This document shows positions 1 to 7,800 of a stretch of 21,309 bases of DNA, piece after piece (position 1 is the stretch's first letter; each line of letters opens with the position of its first letter). Under the pieces are notes generated by a model, which saw nothing but the letters and a program-made list of their open reading frames with translations, was not told where the DNA came from and made no database searches. The stretch is from Nautiliaceae bacterium (GTDB taxonomy: Bacteria; Campylobacterota; Campylobacteria; Campylobacterales; Nautiliaceae), in assembly GCA_027062985.1 (NCBI GenBank), contig JAMOSR010000126.1, positions 1-21,309 of the forward strand, in the 5' to 3' direction. The position numbers were made by a program, and so were the translations under genes.

Positions 1-61
1 ACATATCCCAGTGAACTTCAATATTTTTATTTTTATTGTCTATAATCAGTTCATATGCCAT
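1..61 (-). CDS. 5' end of an unidentified protein gene, truncated by the window edge
   Basis: The minus strand from an ATG at 61 stays open to the left edge and encodes the first 20 residues, beginning MAYELIIDNK and ending EVHWDM. A purine-rich AAGGGA lies about 5 bases before the ATG, and a TATAAT hexamer (81-86) lies about 20 bases upstream, so a real start here is likely. The fragment is too short for me to recognise a family. It is divergent from the small gene starting at 183; the 121-base gap holds both promoters. Confidence 0.6.
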   Translation of the reverse strand, partial: MAYELIIDNKNKNIEVHWDM

Positions 62-68
62 TTTTTCC

Positions 69-86
69 CTTTTTAAAAGAATTATA
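69..86 (-). promoter_or_regulatory. Promoter -10 region of the truncated left-edge gene, with a downstream CTTTTTAAAAG palindrome
   Basis: On the minus strand TATAAT (81-86) is preceded by TGTGA and followed by TCTTTTAAAAAG, 19 bases before the ATG at 61. No clear -35 is seen, which is normal for Campylobacterota sigma70 promoters. The whole 18-base stretch 69-86 recurs exactly upstream of the DNA ligase gene (20900-20917). Confidence 0.55.
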
Positions 87-113
87 TCACAAATAAGCAT
101 TATAAATTTTACT

Positions 114-119
114 TATAAT
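114..119 (+). promoter_or_regulatory. Probable -10 box (TATAAT) for the small gene at 183
   Basis: TATAAT on the plus strand lies about 63 bases before the ATG at 183, in a T-rich context. It would give a 5' UTR of roughly 55 bases. There is no convincing -35. The assignment rests only on the hexamer and its position. Confidence 0.4.
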
Positions 120-182
120 TTAAATAATTAAAAGTTATTTTTGATACACTTCTTTTCCTAAAAAAATAACAAGGAGAGTATA

Positions 183-578
183 ATGAAACAAATGATTTTA
201 CAAGAAAAATATCCAGTATTTGTTCTAGATATAGAAAAAAACGAGACACATTATAAAAATGCAAAAGAAATAATAGAGTTTTTTAAAGAAAAAATAACTT
301 TTCATCCGGTATGTTCTTACATTGGAGAATTTGACCATTATGCACATACTTCTTCTTTAGAAAACGGAGAAATAGCACCTGATATTAAAGATTGTAAATT
401 AATATTATTTTGTTTTGGAAACAAACTTCCAAACGGAAAAATTCCAGCAGCTAGACCTAGAAGCATAAGTGTAACTGAATATAACGACAAATTTGAAATA
501 GCTTTTCTTGAAGCTCCGGCATTAATAGCAAACGAAGTTATGGAAAGCTGGGTAAAAGAACTTAAAAACAATCTTTAA
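183..578 (+). CDS. Uncharacterised small soluble protein (131 aa) with an FDHYAHT motif
   Basis: The start is supported by AAGGAGAG four bases before the ATG. The 131-residue product has no signal peptide or membrane segment and reads as a compact alpha/beta protein. Its N-terminal half begins KQMILQEKYPVFVLDI and holds the sequence FDHYAHT (about residues 50-56). The C-terminal half holds a small-residue/Arg/Pro patch, IPAARPRSISV (about 87-97), and a final amphipathic helix rich in E, W and K. His41, His52, His55, Cys44, Cys71 and Cys77 are possible metal or cofactor ligands, but nothing proves this. I do not recognise a characterised family. The gene is the only complete plus-strand gene in the window and runs tail-to-tail into modD with 2 bases between the stop codons. 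Coding status is convincing from the ribosome site, the composition and the close packing; function is unknown. Confidence 0.85.
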   Translation: MKQMILQEKYPVFVLDIEKNETHYKNAKEIIEFFKEKITFHPVCSYIGEFDHYAHTSSLENGEIAPDIKDCKLILFCFGNKLPNGKIPAARPRSISVTEYNDKFEIAFLEAPALIANEVMESWVKELKNNL

Positions 579-580
579 TT

Positions 581-1408
581 TTATAAAGGAGTTATTTTAA
601 CTTTGATATCCGCTCCTTTTGCAAAATAAGGAGCAGTTGTAACAACTCCGTCTACGCCTGTTTTGGCGTAATCTTCAATATTATCAATATTAATTCCGCC
701 TGCACTTAAAACTTTTATATTATTTTTATGAGCCATTTCAACGATTAAAGCAGCTGTTTCTACATTTACTTTATCTAATTGAATGACATCTACTCCTATT
801 TCCACAAGTTTTTTTGCCATAGCAAAATCTTTACATTCAACCACCCATTTTTTTTCTACGGCTTTATGTTTAATTTTAGAAAACTCTTTAAAAAACTTTT
901 CCCAACCCCCATAAAGATTAATATAATTATCAAATACCAATATTGTCTCGGTTGTCGTAACTCTATGTGGGAATCCTCCACCGTCCATTACCGCTTTAAG
1001 GGCTACCTTTTTAGTATAAGGAATTATTTTACGGGTAGTTAAAATTTCCATATGAGGATTATACTTTTTTGCTTTTTGTTTCATTTCATAAACATATGTA
1101 GCCACACTCATAGCATATTCATAAATATTTTGAGCAACTTTCCACAAAATAAGAACATTTTCCCCTTCAGCCTCAAATATTTTATGTCCTTTTTTTACAA
1201 ATCTACCATCTTTTTCTTTAAAAATAACTTTTAAATCCAATCTTTTTGATAACTTTTCAACTAATTCATTACAACTAACAACCCCTTCTTTTCGTGTTAT
1301 AAAAGCTATTTTTCCAGGATGTTTAATCTCAAGCAGTTCTTTTGTTAAATCAAAAAGAGGCATATCTTCAGTAATTAAAGAGTCTAAATCAAAATAAGTA
1401 AAATACAT
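581..1408 (-). CDS. modD: ModD-like pyrophosphorylase (quinolinate phosphoribosyltransferase family)
   Basis: The 275-aa product has the two-domain quinolinate phosphoribosyltransferase fold. The N-terminus reads DLDSLITEDMPLFDLT, the opening typical of ModD rather than NadC. Family signatures follow: TTRKIIPYTKKVAL (about residue 124), the glycine/His/Arg segment GGGFPHRVTTTET that corresponds to the NadC GGGxxHR phosphate-binding region, VIQLDKV, and the C-terminal barrel motif LSAGGINIDNIEDYAKTGVD. ModD proteins are often encoded near molybdate transport genes, but their substrate is not well established, so the molybdenum link is only by family name. The ATG is preceded by AAGGAGA at good spacing. 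The gene lies 53 bases downstream of fusA on the same strand, with no evident promoter between, so read-through from the str operon is plausible. NadC is the alternative call; the N-terminus favours ModD. Confidence 0.75.
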   Translation of the reverse strand: MYFTYFDLDSLITEDMPLFDLTKELLEIKHPGKIAFITRKEGVVSCNELVEKLSKRLDLKVIFKEKDGRFVKKGHKIFEAEGENVLILWKVAQNIYEYAMSVATYVYEMKQKAKKYNPHMEILTTRKIIPYTKKVALKAVMDGGGFPHRVTTTETILVFDNYINLYGGWEKFFKEFSKIKHKAVEKKWVVECKDFAMAKKLVEIGVDVIQLDKVNVETAALIVEMAHKNNIKVLSAGGINIDNIEDYAKTGVDGVVTTAPYFAKGADIKVKITPL

Positions 1409-1461
1409 AATGTCTCCTTACGGGAGGATAAATAAGTAAAGAAAAAAGAAAAAGGAAGGAA

Positions 1462-3543
1462 TTAGCCTTGTCTTTCTTTAATAATTTCTTCTGCAATATT
1501 GTTTGGAACTTCTTCATAATGATCAAATACCATTGAATAAGTCCCTCTACCCTGAGTCATACTTCTTAGATCTGTTGAATATCCAAACATTTCGCTAAGA
1601 GGTACAAACGCTGTAATTTTTTTAATTCCGTGACTATCTTCCATAGAATTAACTTGACCTCTTCTTCTGTTAATATCACCGATAACGTCACCCATATATT
1701 CTTCAGGAACTTCGATTTCAACTTTCATAATAGGTTCAAGAATTACAGGATTTGCTTTTTTCATACCTTCTTTAAATGCCATAGAACCGGCTAGTTTAAA
1801 TGCCATTTCACTTGAGTCAACTTCATGGTAAGAACCGTCGAATAATTCTACTTTAAAATCAACTACAGGGAATCCGGCAAGCACACCGCCTTGAGCCGCT
1901 TCTTGGATACCTTTGTCAACCGCAGGGATATATTCTTTTGGAATTACCCCACCTTTAATTAAATCAACAAATTCATAACCTTTTCCAGGTTCTTGTGGAA
2001 TAAGTCTTATAAACACATGCCCGTACTGACCTCTACCACCTGATTGTTTTGCATATTTGTATTCTTGTTCAACTTGGTTTTTAAATGTTTCTCTGTAAGC
2101 AACTTGAGGTTTACCAGTATTACATTCAACTTTAAATTCTCTTTTAAGTCTGTCTACAATAATTTCAAGATGAAGTTCCCCCATTCCTGAAATAATAGTT
2201 TGACCGCTTTCTTCATCAGTTGTAACTCTGAAACTTGGATCTTCTTCAGCAAGTTTTTGAAGAGCAAGTGCCATTTTTTCCTGGTCTGCTTTAGTTTTAG
2301 GTTCAACTGCAACGCTGATAACCGGATCAGGGAATTCCATTCTTTCCAAAATAATAGGTCTTTTTTCATCACATAAAGTATCCCCTGTTAATGTATATTT
2401 AAGACCAACAATTGCTCCGATTTCCCCACTGTAAAATTCAGGAACCTCTTCTCTTTTGTTAGCATGCATTCTAAGAAGTCTTCCAACTCTTTCTTTTTTA
2501 TTTTTAGTTGAATTTAATACATAGCTTCCTGATTTAATAATTCCCGAATAAAATCTTGTAAATGTAAGTTTACCAACAAACGGGTCAGTCATAATTTTAA
2601 ACGCAAGTCCGCTAAACGGTTCATCATCACTTGGATTTACGCTGATTTCTTCACCGGTTTTTGGATCAATACCTTTAATCCAAGTAACTTCAGTAGGTGC
2701 TGGTAAATAATCTATTACCGCATCAAGTAACGGTTGAACACCTTTATTTTTAAATGCCGTACCACATAACATTGGAACAATTTCAAGATTTAATGTAGCT
2801 TTTTTAATAGCTCTTTTGATTTCTTCTTCTGTTAACTCTTCACCTGCAAAATATTTTTCCATAAGTTCTTCATCAGTTTCAGCAATAGCTTCAATTAATT
2901 TTTCTCTGTATTCTTCCGCTTTTTCTTGAAGTTCCGCAGGAATATCTTCAATTTCATATTTACTTCCAAGTGCAGCTTCGTCTTCCCAAACAAGCGCTTT
3001 CATTTTTACTAAATCAACTACACCTTTAAAGTTATCTTCCGCTCCGATTGGAATTTGAATAGGAACCGGATTTGCTTTTAATCTTTCTTTAATTTGTTTT
3101 TCAACGTTATAAAAATCAGCACCTATTCTGTCCATTTTATTAACAAAAGCAATTCTTGGTACATGATATTTATTTGCCTGTCTCCAAACAGTTTCACTTT
3201 GAGGCTGAACCCCACCAACGGCACAGAATACCGCAATAGCACCGTCAAGTACTCTCATACTTCTTTCAACTTCAATTGTAAAGTCAACGTGCCCCGGTGT
3301 ATCGATAATGTTAATTTGATGGTCTTTCCAAAAACATGTAGTAGCCGCTGAAGTAATTGTAATACCTCTTTCTTTTTCTTGTTCCATCCAGTCCATAGTA
3401 GCTGCACCTTCGTGCACCTCACCGATTTTATGACTTACACCTGTGTAATAAAGAATTCTCTCAGTTGTAGTGGTTTTACCCGCGTCGATGTGGGCTGCGA
3501 TACCGATATTTCTAACCTTCTCAATAGGCGTCTTTCTTGGCAT
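1462..3543 (-). CDS. fusA: Elongation factor G
   Basis: This 693-aa protein is the translocase GTPase that moves tRNAs and mRNA through the ribosome after peptide-bond formation, and with RRF splits ribosomes. Its GTP-binding motifs are intact: AHIDAGKT (17-24), the switch I ERGITIT segment (58-64), DTPGH (81-85) and NKMD (135-138). Domain IV carries the QSGGRGQYGHV loop, and domain V the EVPEEYMGDVIGDINRRRGQ stretch typical of bacterial EF-G. Length matches the family (about 690-705). The ATG is preceded by AAGGAGA six bases upstream. It is the third gene of rpsL-rpsG-fusA; a 105-base spacer carrying heptad repeats separates it from rpsG. In many bacteria tuf follows fusA in this operon, but here modD follows and tuf is about 13 kb away. 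Confidence 0.98.
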   Translation of the reverse strand: MPRKTPIEKVRNIGIAAHIDAGKTTTTERILYYTGVSHKIGEVHEGAATMDWMEQEKERGITITSAATTCFWKDHQINIIDTPGHVDFTIEVERSMRVLDGAIAVFCAVGGVQPQSETVWRQANKYHVPRIAFVNKMDRIGADFYNVEKQIKERLKANPVPIQIPIGAEDNFKGVVDLVKMKALVWEDEAALGSKYEIEDIPAELQEKAEEYREKLIEAIAETDEELMEKYFAGEELTEEEIKRAIKKATLNLEIVPMLCGTAFKNKGVQPLLDAVIDYLPAPTEVTWIKGIDPKTGEEISVNPSDDEPFSGLAFKIMTDPFVGKLTFTRFYSGIIKSGSYVLNSTKNKKERVGRLLRMHANKREEVPEFYSGEIGAIVGLKYTLTGDTLCDEKRPIILERMEFPDPVISVAVEPKTKADQEKMALALQKLAEEDPSFRVTTDEESGQTIISGMGELHLEIIVDRLKREFKVECNTGKPQVAYRETFKNQVEQEYKYAKQSGGRGQYGHVFIRLIPQEPGKGYEFVDLIKGGVIPKEYIPAVDKGIQEAAQGGVLAGFPVVDFKVELFDGSYHEVDSSEMAFKLAGSMAFKEGMKKANPVILEPIMKVEIEVPEEYMGDVIGDINRRRGQVNSMEDSHGIKKITAFVPLSEMFGYSTDLRSMTQGRGTYSMVFDHYEEVPNNIAEEIIKERQG

Positions 3544-3612
3544 TATATTCTCCTTGTGTAAATTTGTAGTTGTAGATTATGAAGAAAAAAGAAAAGGAAA
3601 AACTTGAAGCTC

Positions 3613-3647
3613 ATTTTCCATTTTCCATTTATAATTTTCAATTTGTT
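3613..3647 (-). repeat. Short tandem degenerate heptad repeat between rpsG and fusA
   Basis: Five in-phase 7-base units read on the plus strand as ATTTTCC, ATTTTCC, ATTTATA, ATTTTCA and ATTTGTT. On the coding (minus) strand this is a run of GGAAAAT/TGAAAAT-like units starting two bases past the rpsG stop. The same unit type builds the inverted element at 4191-4259, so the two are related. Function is unknown; it is transcribed in the str operon unless a promoter is hidden here. Confidence 0.6.
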
Positions 3648-3648
3648 T

Positions 3649-4116
3649 TTACCATCTGTAGTGAGCAAACGCTTTGTTAGCTTCTGCCATTCTATGAGTA
3701 TCTTCTCTTTTCTTAAATGCCGCTCCTCTTTCATTCGCAGCATCCCAAAGTTCGTTAGCAAGTCTTTCTACCATAGTTCTTTCGTTTCTGTTTCTTGCCG
3801 CGTCAACAATCCATCTAATTGCTAAAGTTTGTTGTCTTTCTGGTCTTACTTCCATAGGAACCTGGTATGTGGCACCACCAACTCTACGGCTTCTAACTTC
3901 AAGTAAAGGTTTTACATTTTCAATTGCTTTAAAGAAAACGTCAATTCCTTTTTCTTCGCCTTTTTCGTTTAATTTTTCAATAGCACCGTATACGATTTTT
4001 TCAGCTAATGTTTTTTTTCCGTCCCACATAACTTTGTTAATAAATTTTGTAACTACTTCGCTGTTATATACCGGATCCGGCATTACAGGTCTTTTTGGGG
4101 CTCTTCTTCTTCTCAT
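3649..4116 (-). CDS. rpsG: 30S ribosomal protein S7
   Basis: At 155 aa this is the usual bacterial S7 length. It opens MRRRRAPKRPVMPDP, carries the rRNA-binding centre VGGATYQVPMEVRP and RRQQTLAIRWIVDAAR, and ends AEANKAFAHYRW, all classic S7. S7 nucleates assembly of the 30S head on 16S rRNA and contacts the E-site tRNA and mRNA exit. AAGGAG lies seven bases before the ATG. The gene sits between rpsL (209-base spacer) and fusA. In E. coli S7 represses this operon by binding the rpsL-rpsG spacer; the spacer here is also structured, but whether it is an S7 target is inference. Confidence 0.97.
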   Translation of the reverse strand: MRRRRAPKRPVMPDPVYNSEVVTKFINKVMWDGKKTLAEKIVYGAIEKLNEKGEEKGIDVFFKAIENVKPLLEVRSRRVGGATYQVPMEVRPERQQTLAIRWIVDAARNRNERTMVERLANELWDAANERGAAFKKREDTHRMAEANKAFAHYRW

Positions 4117-4144
4117 AAAATTCTCCTTCTCTTCAGTTTTTTAC

Positions 4145-4180
4145 CCTGCATTTCACAGGACTTACTCTACCTTTTGGCAG
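4145..4180 (-). promoter_or_regulatory. Possible structured leader of rpsG (two small hairpins)
   Basis: Between the heptad element and the rpsG ribosome site, the transcript can form a 5-bp stem with an AAAA loop (4167-4180, CTGCC/GGTAG with one wobble) and a 4-bp CCTG/CAGG stem with a 7-base loop (4145-4159). In E. coli the corresponding spacer is the S7 autoregulation site, which makes this a candidate, but I do not see the known S7 target sequence. Confidence 0.3.
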
Positions 4181-4190
4181 TGAGGAGCAA

Positions 4191-4259
4191 ATTCAATGGA
4201 AAATTCAACAATTGAAAATGGAAAATTTTCCATTTTACATTTTACATTATCCATTTAAT
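4191..4259 (-). repeat. Inverted array of degenerate heptads around a perfect 22-bp palindrome
   Basis: The right arm consists of plus-strand heptads ATTTTCC, ATTTTAC, ATTTTAC, ATTATCC and ATTTAAT (4225-4259). The left arm carries the reverse-complement type, including GGAAAAT (4198-4204), TGAAAAT (4213-4219) and GGAAAAT (4220-4226). The two arms meet in a perfect 22-bp palindrome at 4215-4236, and the transcript could fold as an imperfect hairpin of about 30 bp. The unit matches the shorter array at 3613-3647. It lies in the 209-base rpsL-rpsG spacer. Confidence 0.7.
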
Positions 4260-4325
4260 ATCGCTCCTACTATAACCAAAACCAACTATTGCGTTTTGAG
4301 CTTCTTTAACCTATTTTAAAGTAAA

Positions 4326-4709
4326 TTATTTTTTACCGGCTTCAGATTTTTTAGTTCCGTATTTACTTCTAGAGTGAACTCTTCCTTTAACACCGGCAGT
4401 ATCTAAAGCACCTCTTACGATGTGATATTTAACCCCTGGTAAGTCTTTTACCCTACCACCTCTTACTAGCACAATGCTGTGTTCTTGTAGGTTGTGACCT
4501 TCACCCGGGATGTAACTAATTACTTCATATCCGCTAGTAAGTCTGACTTTTGCAACTTTTCTCAAAGCTGAGTTAGGTTTTTTAGGAGTAGTGGTATAAA
4601 CTCTCGTACAAACCCCTCTTCTTTGAGGACAGCTTACAAGCGCAGGTGACTTTGATTTTTTGATAACTTTTTTTCTACCTTTTCTTACTAATTGGTTTAT
4701 AGTAGGCAT
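4326..4709 (-). CDS. rpsL: 30S ribosomal protein S12
   Basis: The 127-aa protein is full length for S12, the decoding-centre protein that checks codon-anticodon fit and is the streptomycin resistance locus. It begins MPTINQLVRKGRK, holds TTTPKKPNSALRKVAKVRL (39-57) and GGRVKDLPGVKYH (84-96), and ends KYGTKKSEAGKK. Lys43 and Lys88, the usual sites of streptomycin-resistance mutations, are wild type, and Asp89, the residue methylthiolated in many bacteria, is present. AAGGA lies five bases before the ATG once the trailing AGCGA is counted as spacer. It is the first gene after its own promoter (4753-4781), 103 bases downstream of rpoC. Confidence 0.98.
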   Translation of the reverse strand: MPTINQLVRKGRKKVIKKSKSPALVSCPQRRGVCTRVYTTTPKKPNSALRKVAKVRLTSGYEVISYIPGEGHNLQEHSIVLVRGGRVKDLPGVKYHIVRGALDTAGVKGRVHSRSKYGTKKSEAGKK

Positions 4710-4752
4710 TCGCTTCCTTTTTTCTGAAATTTTGAATAGTTTTTAGTGCGGA

Positions 4753-4781
4753 ATTATATCAAGATTTATGAAGATTTACAA
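4753..4781 (-). promoter_or_regulatory. sigma70 promoter for rpsL-rpsG-fusA
   Basis: On the minus strand TTGTAA (4776-4781) and TATAAT (4753-4758) are separated by exactly 17 bases. The -10 is preceded by TTGA in a T-rich spacer, as in Campylobacterota promoters. Transcription would start about 4746, giving a leader of roughly 35 bases before the rpsL ATG. It would let the str operon be expressed independently of rpoBC. Confidence 0.7.
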
Positions 4782-4788
4782 ATAATTT

Positions 4789-4807
4789 TTTCCTTATAAA
4801 AAGGAAA
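4789..4807 (-). terminator. AT-rich hairpin just after rpoC, weak terminator candidate
   Basis: TTTCCTT (4789-4795) and AAGGAAA (4801-4807) form a 7-bp stem with a 5-base loop, six bases beyond the rpoC stop. On the minus strand no U tract follows, so strong intrinsic termination is unlikely. It may mark the 3' end of rpoBC mRNA, or do nothing. Confidence 0.25.
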
Positions 4808-4812
4808 GAGGA

Positions 4813-7800
4813 TTATTCATCCTCTCCGATATGATCAAGTTTAAGGTCTCTGTCTTTATGATAAAACATTCCTGTACCTACAGGCACAACTCTTCCAAGT
4901 ACGATATTTTCTTTAAAGTCTTCAAGATAATCGAATTTCCCTTGAATACTAGCTTCAGTAAGTACTCTTGTTGTTTCCTGGAATGAAGCGGCAGAAATGA
5001 AACTGTCACTTTGAATCGCCGCTCTTGTAATACCGACTAATACCGGTTCGGCAATAGCAGGTTCACCGCCGAATTTTTTAATTCTTTCGTTTTCTTCGTT
5101 AAACATCTTTCTACTTACCAAATCACCTTCGATAAACTTAGTATCTCCGCTATCTACAATTCTAACCTGTCTTAACATTTGATTTACGATAAGTTCGATA
5201 TGTTTATCATTAATATTAACCCCTTGAAGTCTGTATACTTTTTGAACTTCGGCAACAATATATTGTTGAAGCGCCTTTTCCCCAAGGATATTTAAAATAT
5301 CATAACTTGAAATTTGACCGTCTGTTAATCTCTCACCTGCATGAACAAAATCGCCTTCGTGAACCAAAATTTGTCTATCAGCTGGTACTAGATATTCTTT
5401 AACGGCACTCTCACCCTCAACTATTAGTCTTTGTTTTCCTCTAATAGATTTTCCAAATTTTACAATCCCGTCTATTTCACTGATAATAGCCGGTGATTTA
5501 GGACGTCTTGCTTCAAATAGTTCGTTAACTCTTGGAAGACCTCCTGTAATATCCGTTGATTTTGCAACTGCTTTTGGTGTTTTAGCTAAAATATCACCTT
5601 GTTTAACTTCAGTACCTTCTTGGACATGAATAACTGTTTTTGGCTCAAGTACATATTCATAAACTCTGTCTTTTGCCGCTAAAATAATTCTTGGATGATA
5701 TCCTTTTGGTAAATACTCTTTTACAATAATTCTTGATTCACCCGTTAATTCGTCAATTTGAGTAGTTACCGTAAATCCGTCAATTACATCTTCAAATTTA
5801 ACAACACCGTCAGCTTCCGCTAAGATTGGGTTGGCAAACGGATCCCACTCGGCAATTACCTTGCTCTCACCGCTAATAGGTTCGGCAATAACTTCTCCCG
5901 CTTTTACAGGCGCGTTATCATCTTTTAAAATTTTACTTCCTCTTACAATATAATATCTGTCCGCTTCTCTGTCGTTTTCATCAACGATTACCGCAAACAG
6001 ACCTTTATATTCATTGTCAAGGCCTATTTCAGTTCCAGCTTTTAGGTCATAAACTCTCTCAAGATGGTCACCTGTTAATTTATAATATTTAACAATACCA
6101 CTGGCTTTACTTTCTACTTTCATAGGAACCGGCTCATTGTCATCAACTTTAAGCTCAGCTCCGTATGGAATACGTTGCGGAACATACCATGCTTCTTTTA
6201 TTACCTCAACTATAGCATCGTCTTTTTTAACAGGAGCGTTTTTATAAGGAATATAAAGTTTCCCTTCTGTTTTTCCGGCAATTCCAGCAAGTTCTGTACC
6301 TTTAACGATATCGTTTTTTCTTAAAGAATATCTTTTGATTGTTCCATCATCACAATGAACTTCCACCAACACCTCTTCGTGCTGTGTTTCAATTTTTACA
6401 ATCCCGTCACATGGGGCTTTTAGTTTTGGCTCCACCAAAAGCACAGCCGCATTACGTCTGTTGGCTACAATTTTTTTACCGTCTCTGTTATATGTTTCAA
6501 TATTGTAATATCTGATATAACCGTATTTACTTGCAACTATTTGTCTCTCTTCCTGAGTTGACCCGGCGATACCACCTGTATGGAACGTTCTAAGTGTTAG
6601 CTGAGTACCAGGTTCCCCAATAGACTGAGCCGCAATAATACCTACAGCCTCACCCACTTTTACAAGACGTCTCTCAGCCAGGTTCATTCCGTAACACTTA
6701 GCACATATACCTTTTGGCGCTTTACAAGTTAAAGCACTTCTAATTTTGACTGATTTTACACCTTTTCTAACGATTTCTTTTGCTTCTTCTTCAGTAATTA
6801 ACGTACCTTCGGTATAAAGCACTTCGTTAGTAATAGGGTCGTATACATCATCGGCTAAGACTCTTCCGTAAATTCTCTCTTCAAGACTCTCAACTAGCGT
6901 TGACCCGTCCGTAATGTCAGTTACCTCAACACCTTCATGAGTTCCACAATCTTCCATAATGACTCTAAAGTTTTGAGACACGTCAACAAGTTTTCTTGTC
7001 AGATACCCCGCACTTGCTGTCTTAAGCGCAGTATCGGCAAGACCTTTTCTCGCACCGTGAGTTGAAATAAAAAACTCAAGAACGTTTAGACCTTCTTTAA
7101 AGTTTGAAATAATTGGAGTTTCAATAATTTCACCGTTAGGTTTTGCCATAAGCCCCCTCATACCGGCTAACTGTTTAATCTGAGACGCACTACCTCTAGC
7201 CCCAGAGTCGGCCATCATATAAATAGAGTTAAATCCGTCTTTGTCTTTTTTCATAATTTCAAGAAGTTTTTCTTTAATATCATTATCCACTTTAGTCCAG
7301 ATATCGATAATTTTATTGTATCTTTCCTGCTCGGTTAAAAGACCTTTTTTATATTGCTCCTGAACTTCTTTTACTTTTTTAAGAGCCTCTTCGATAATTT
7401 TTGGTTTATCTTCAGGAACGATGATATCTGCCATAGAAATAGATACCCCTACTTTTGCCGCATATCTGAAACCTAAATTTTTAAGCTTATCCAAAAATTC
7501 AGCCGTTACTTTAAGACCTCCAACTTTGTAAACATAATCTACAAGCGAAGATATGTCTTTTTTCTTCATAATTTTATTATACATTTCAACAGGTACAAAA
7601 TCAGGCGTAATTGAATGTAAAATCATTCTACCAGGCGTAGTTTCTACAATTTCGCCTTTTACTTTTACCTTTATTTTTGCATGTAAATCAACGGCACCTT
7701 CATCAAATGCTATTAATACTTCCTCAGGATTTGCAAACAGTTTATGCTCACCTTTTACTCCGTCTTTTACAAGTGAAATATAATAAACTCCAAGTACCAT

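Noticed and set aside
1411..1427. Short CTCC/GGAG pairing over the modD ribosome site as a possible RNA switch
   Set aside because: Only 4 bp, and complementarity of a purine-rich ribosome site with a nearby pyrimidine stretch is expected by chance.
1439..3597. Similar A/G-rich tracts (AAGAAAAAAGAAAA) on both sides of fusA as a direct repeat
   Set aside because: Simple-sequence purine runs in an AT-rich genome; too low in complexity to infer a duplication or an inserted segment.
3869..4183. Plus-strand open frame of 104 codons opposite rpsG
   Set aside because: It lies antisense to S7, has biased composition (Ser, Phe, Leu) expected from the reverse of a coding strand, and lacks a ribosome site.
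7553..7783. Plus-strand open frame opposite rpoC, and similar ones opposite rpoB (10835-11158, 11177-11404, 13065-13307)
   Set aside because: All are entirely inside well-identified RNA polymerase genes in the opposite orientation and resemble no protein.
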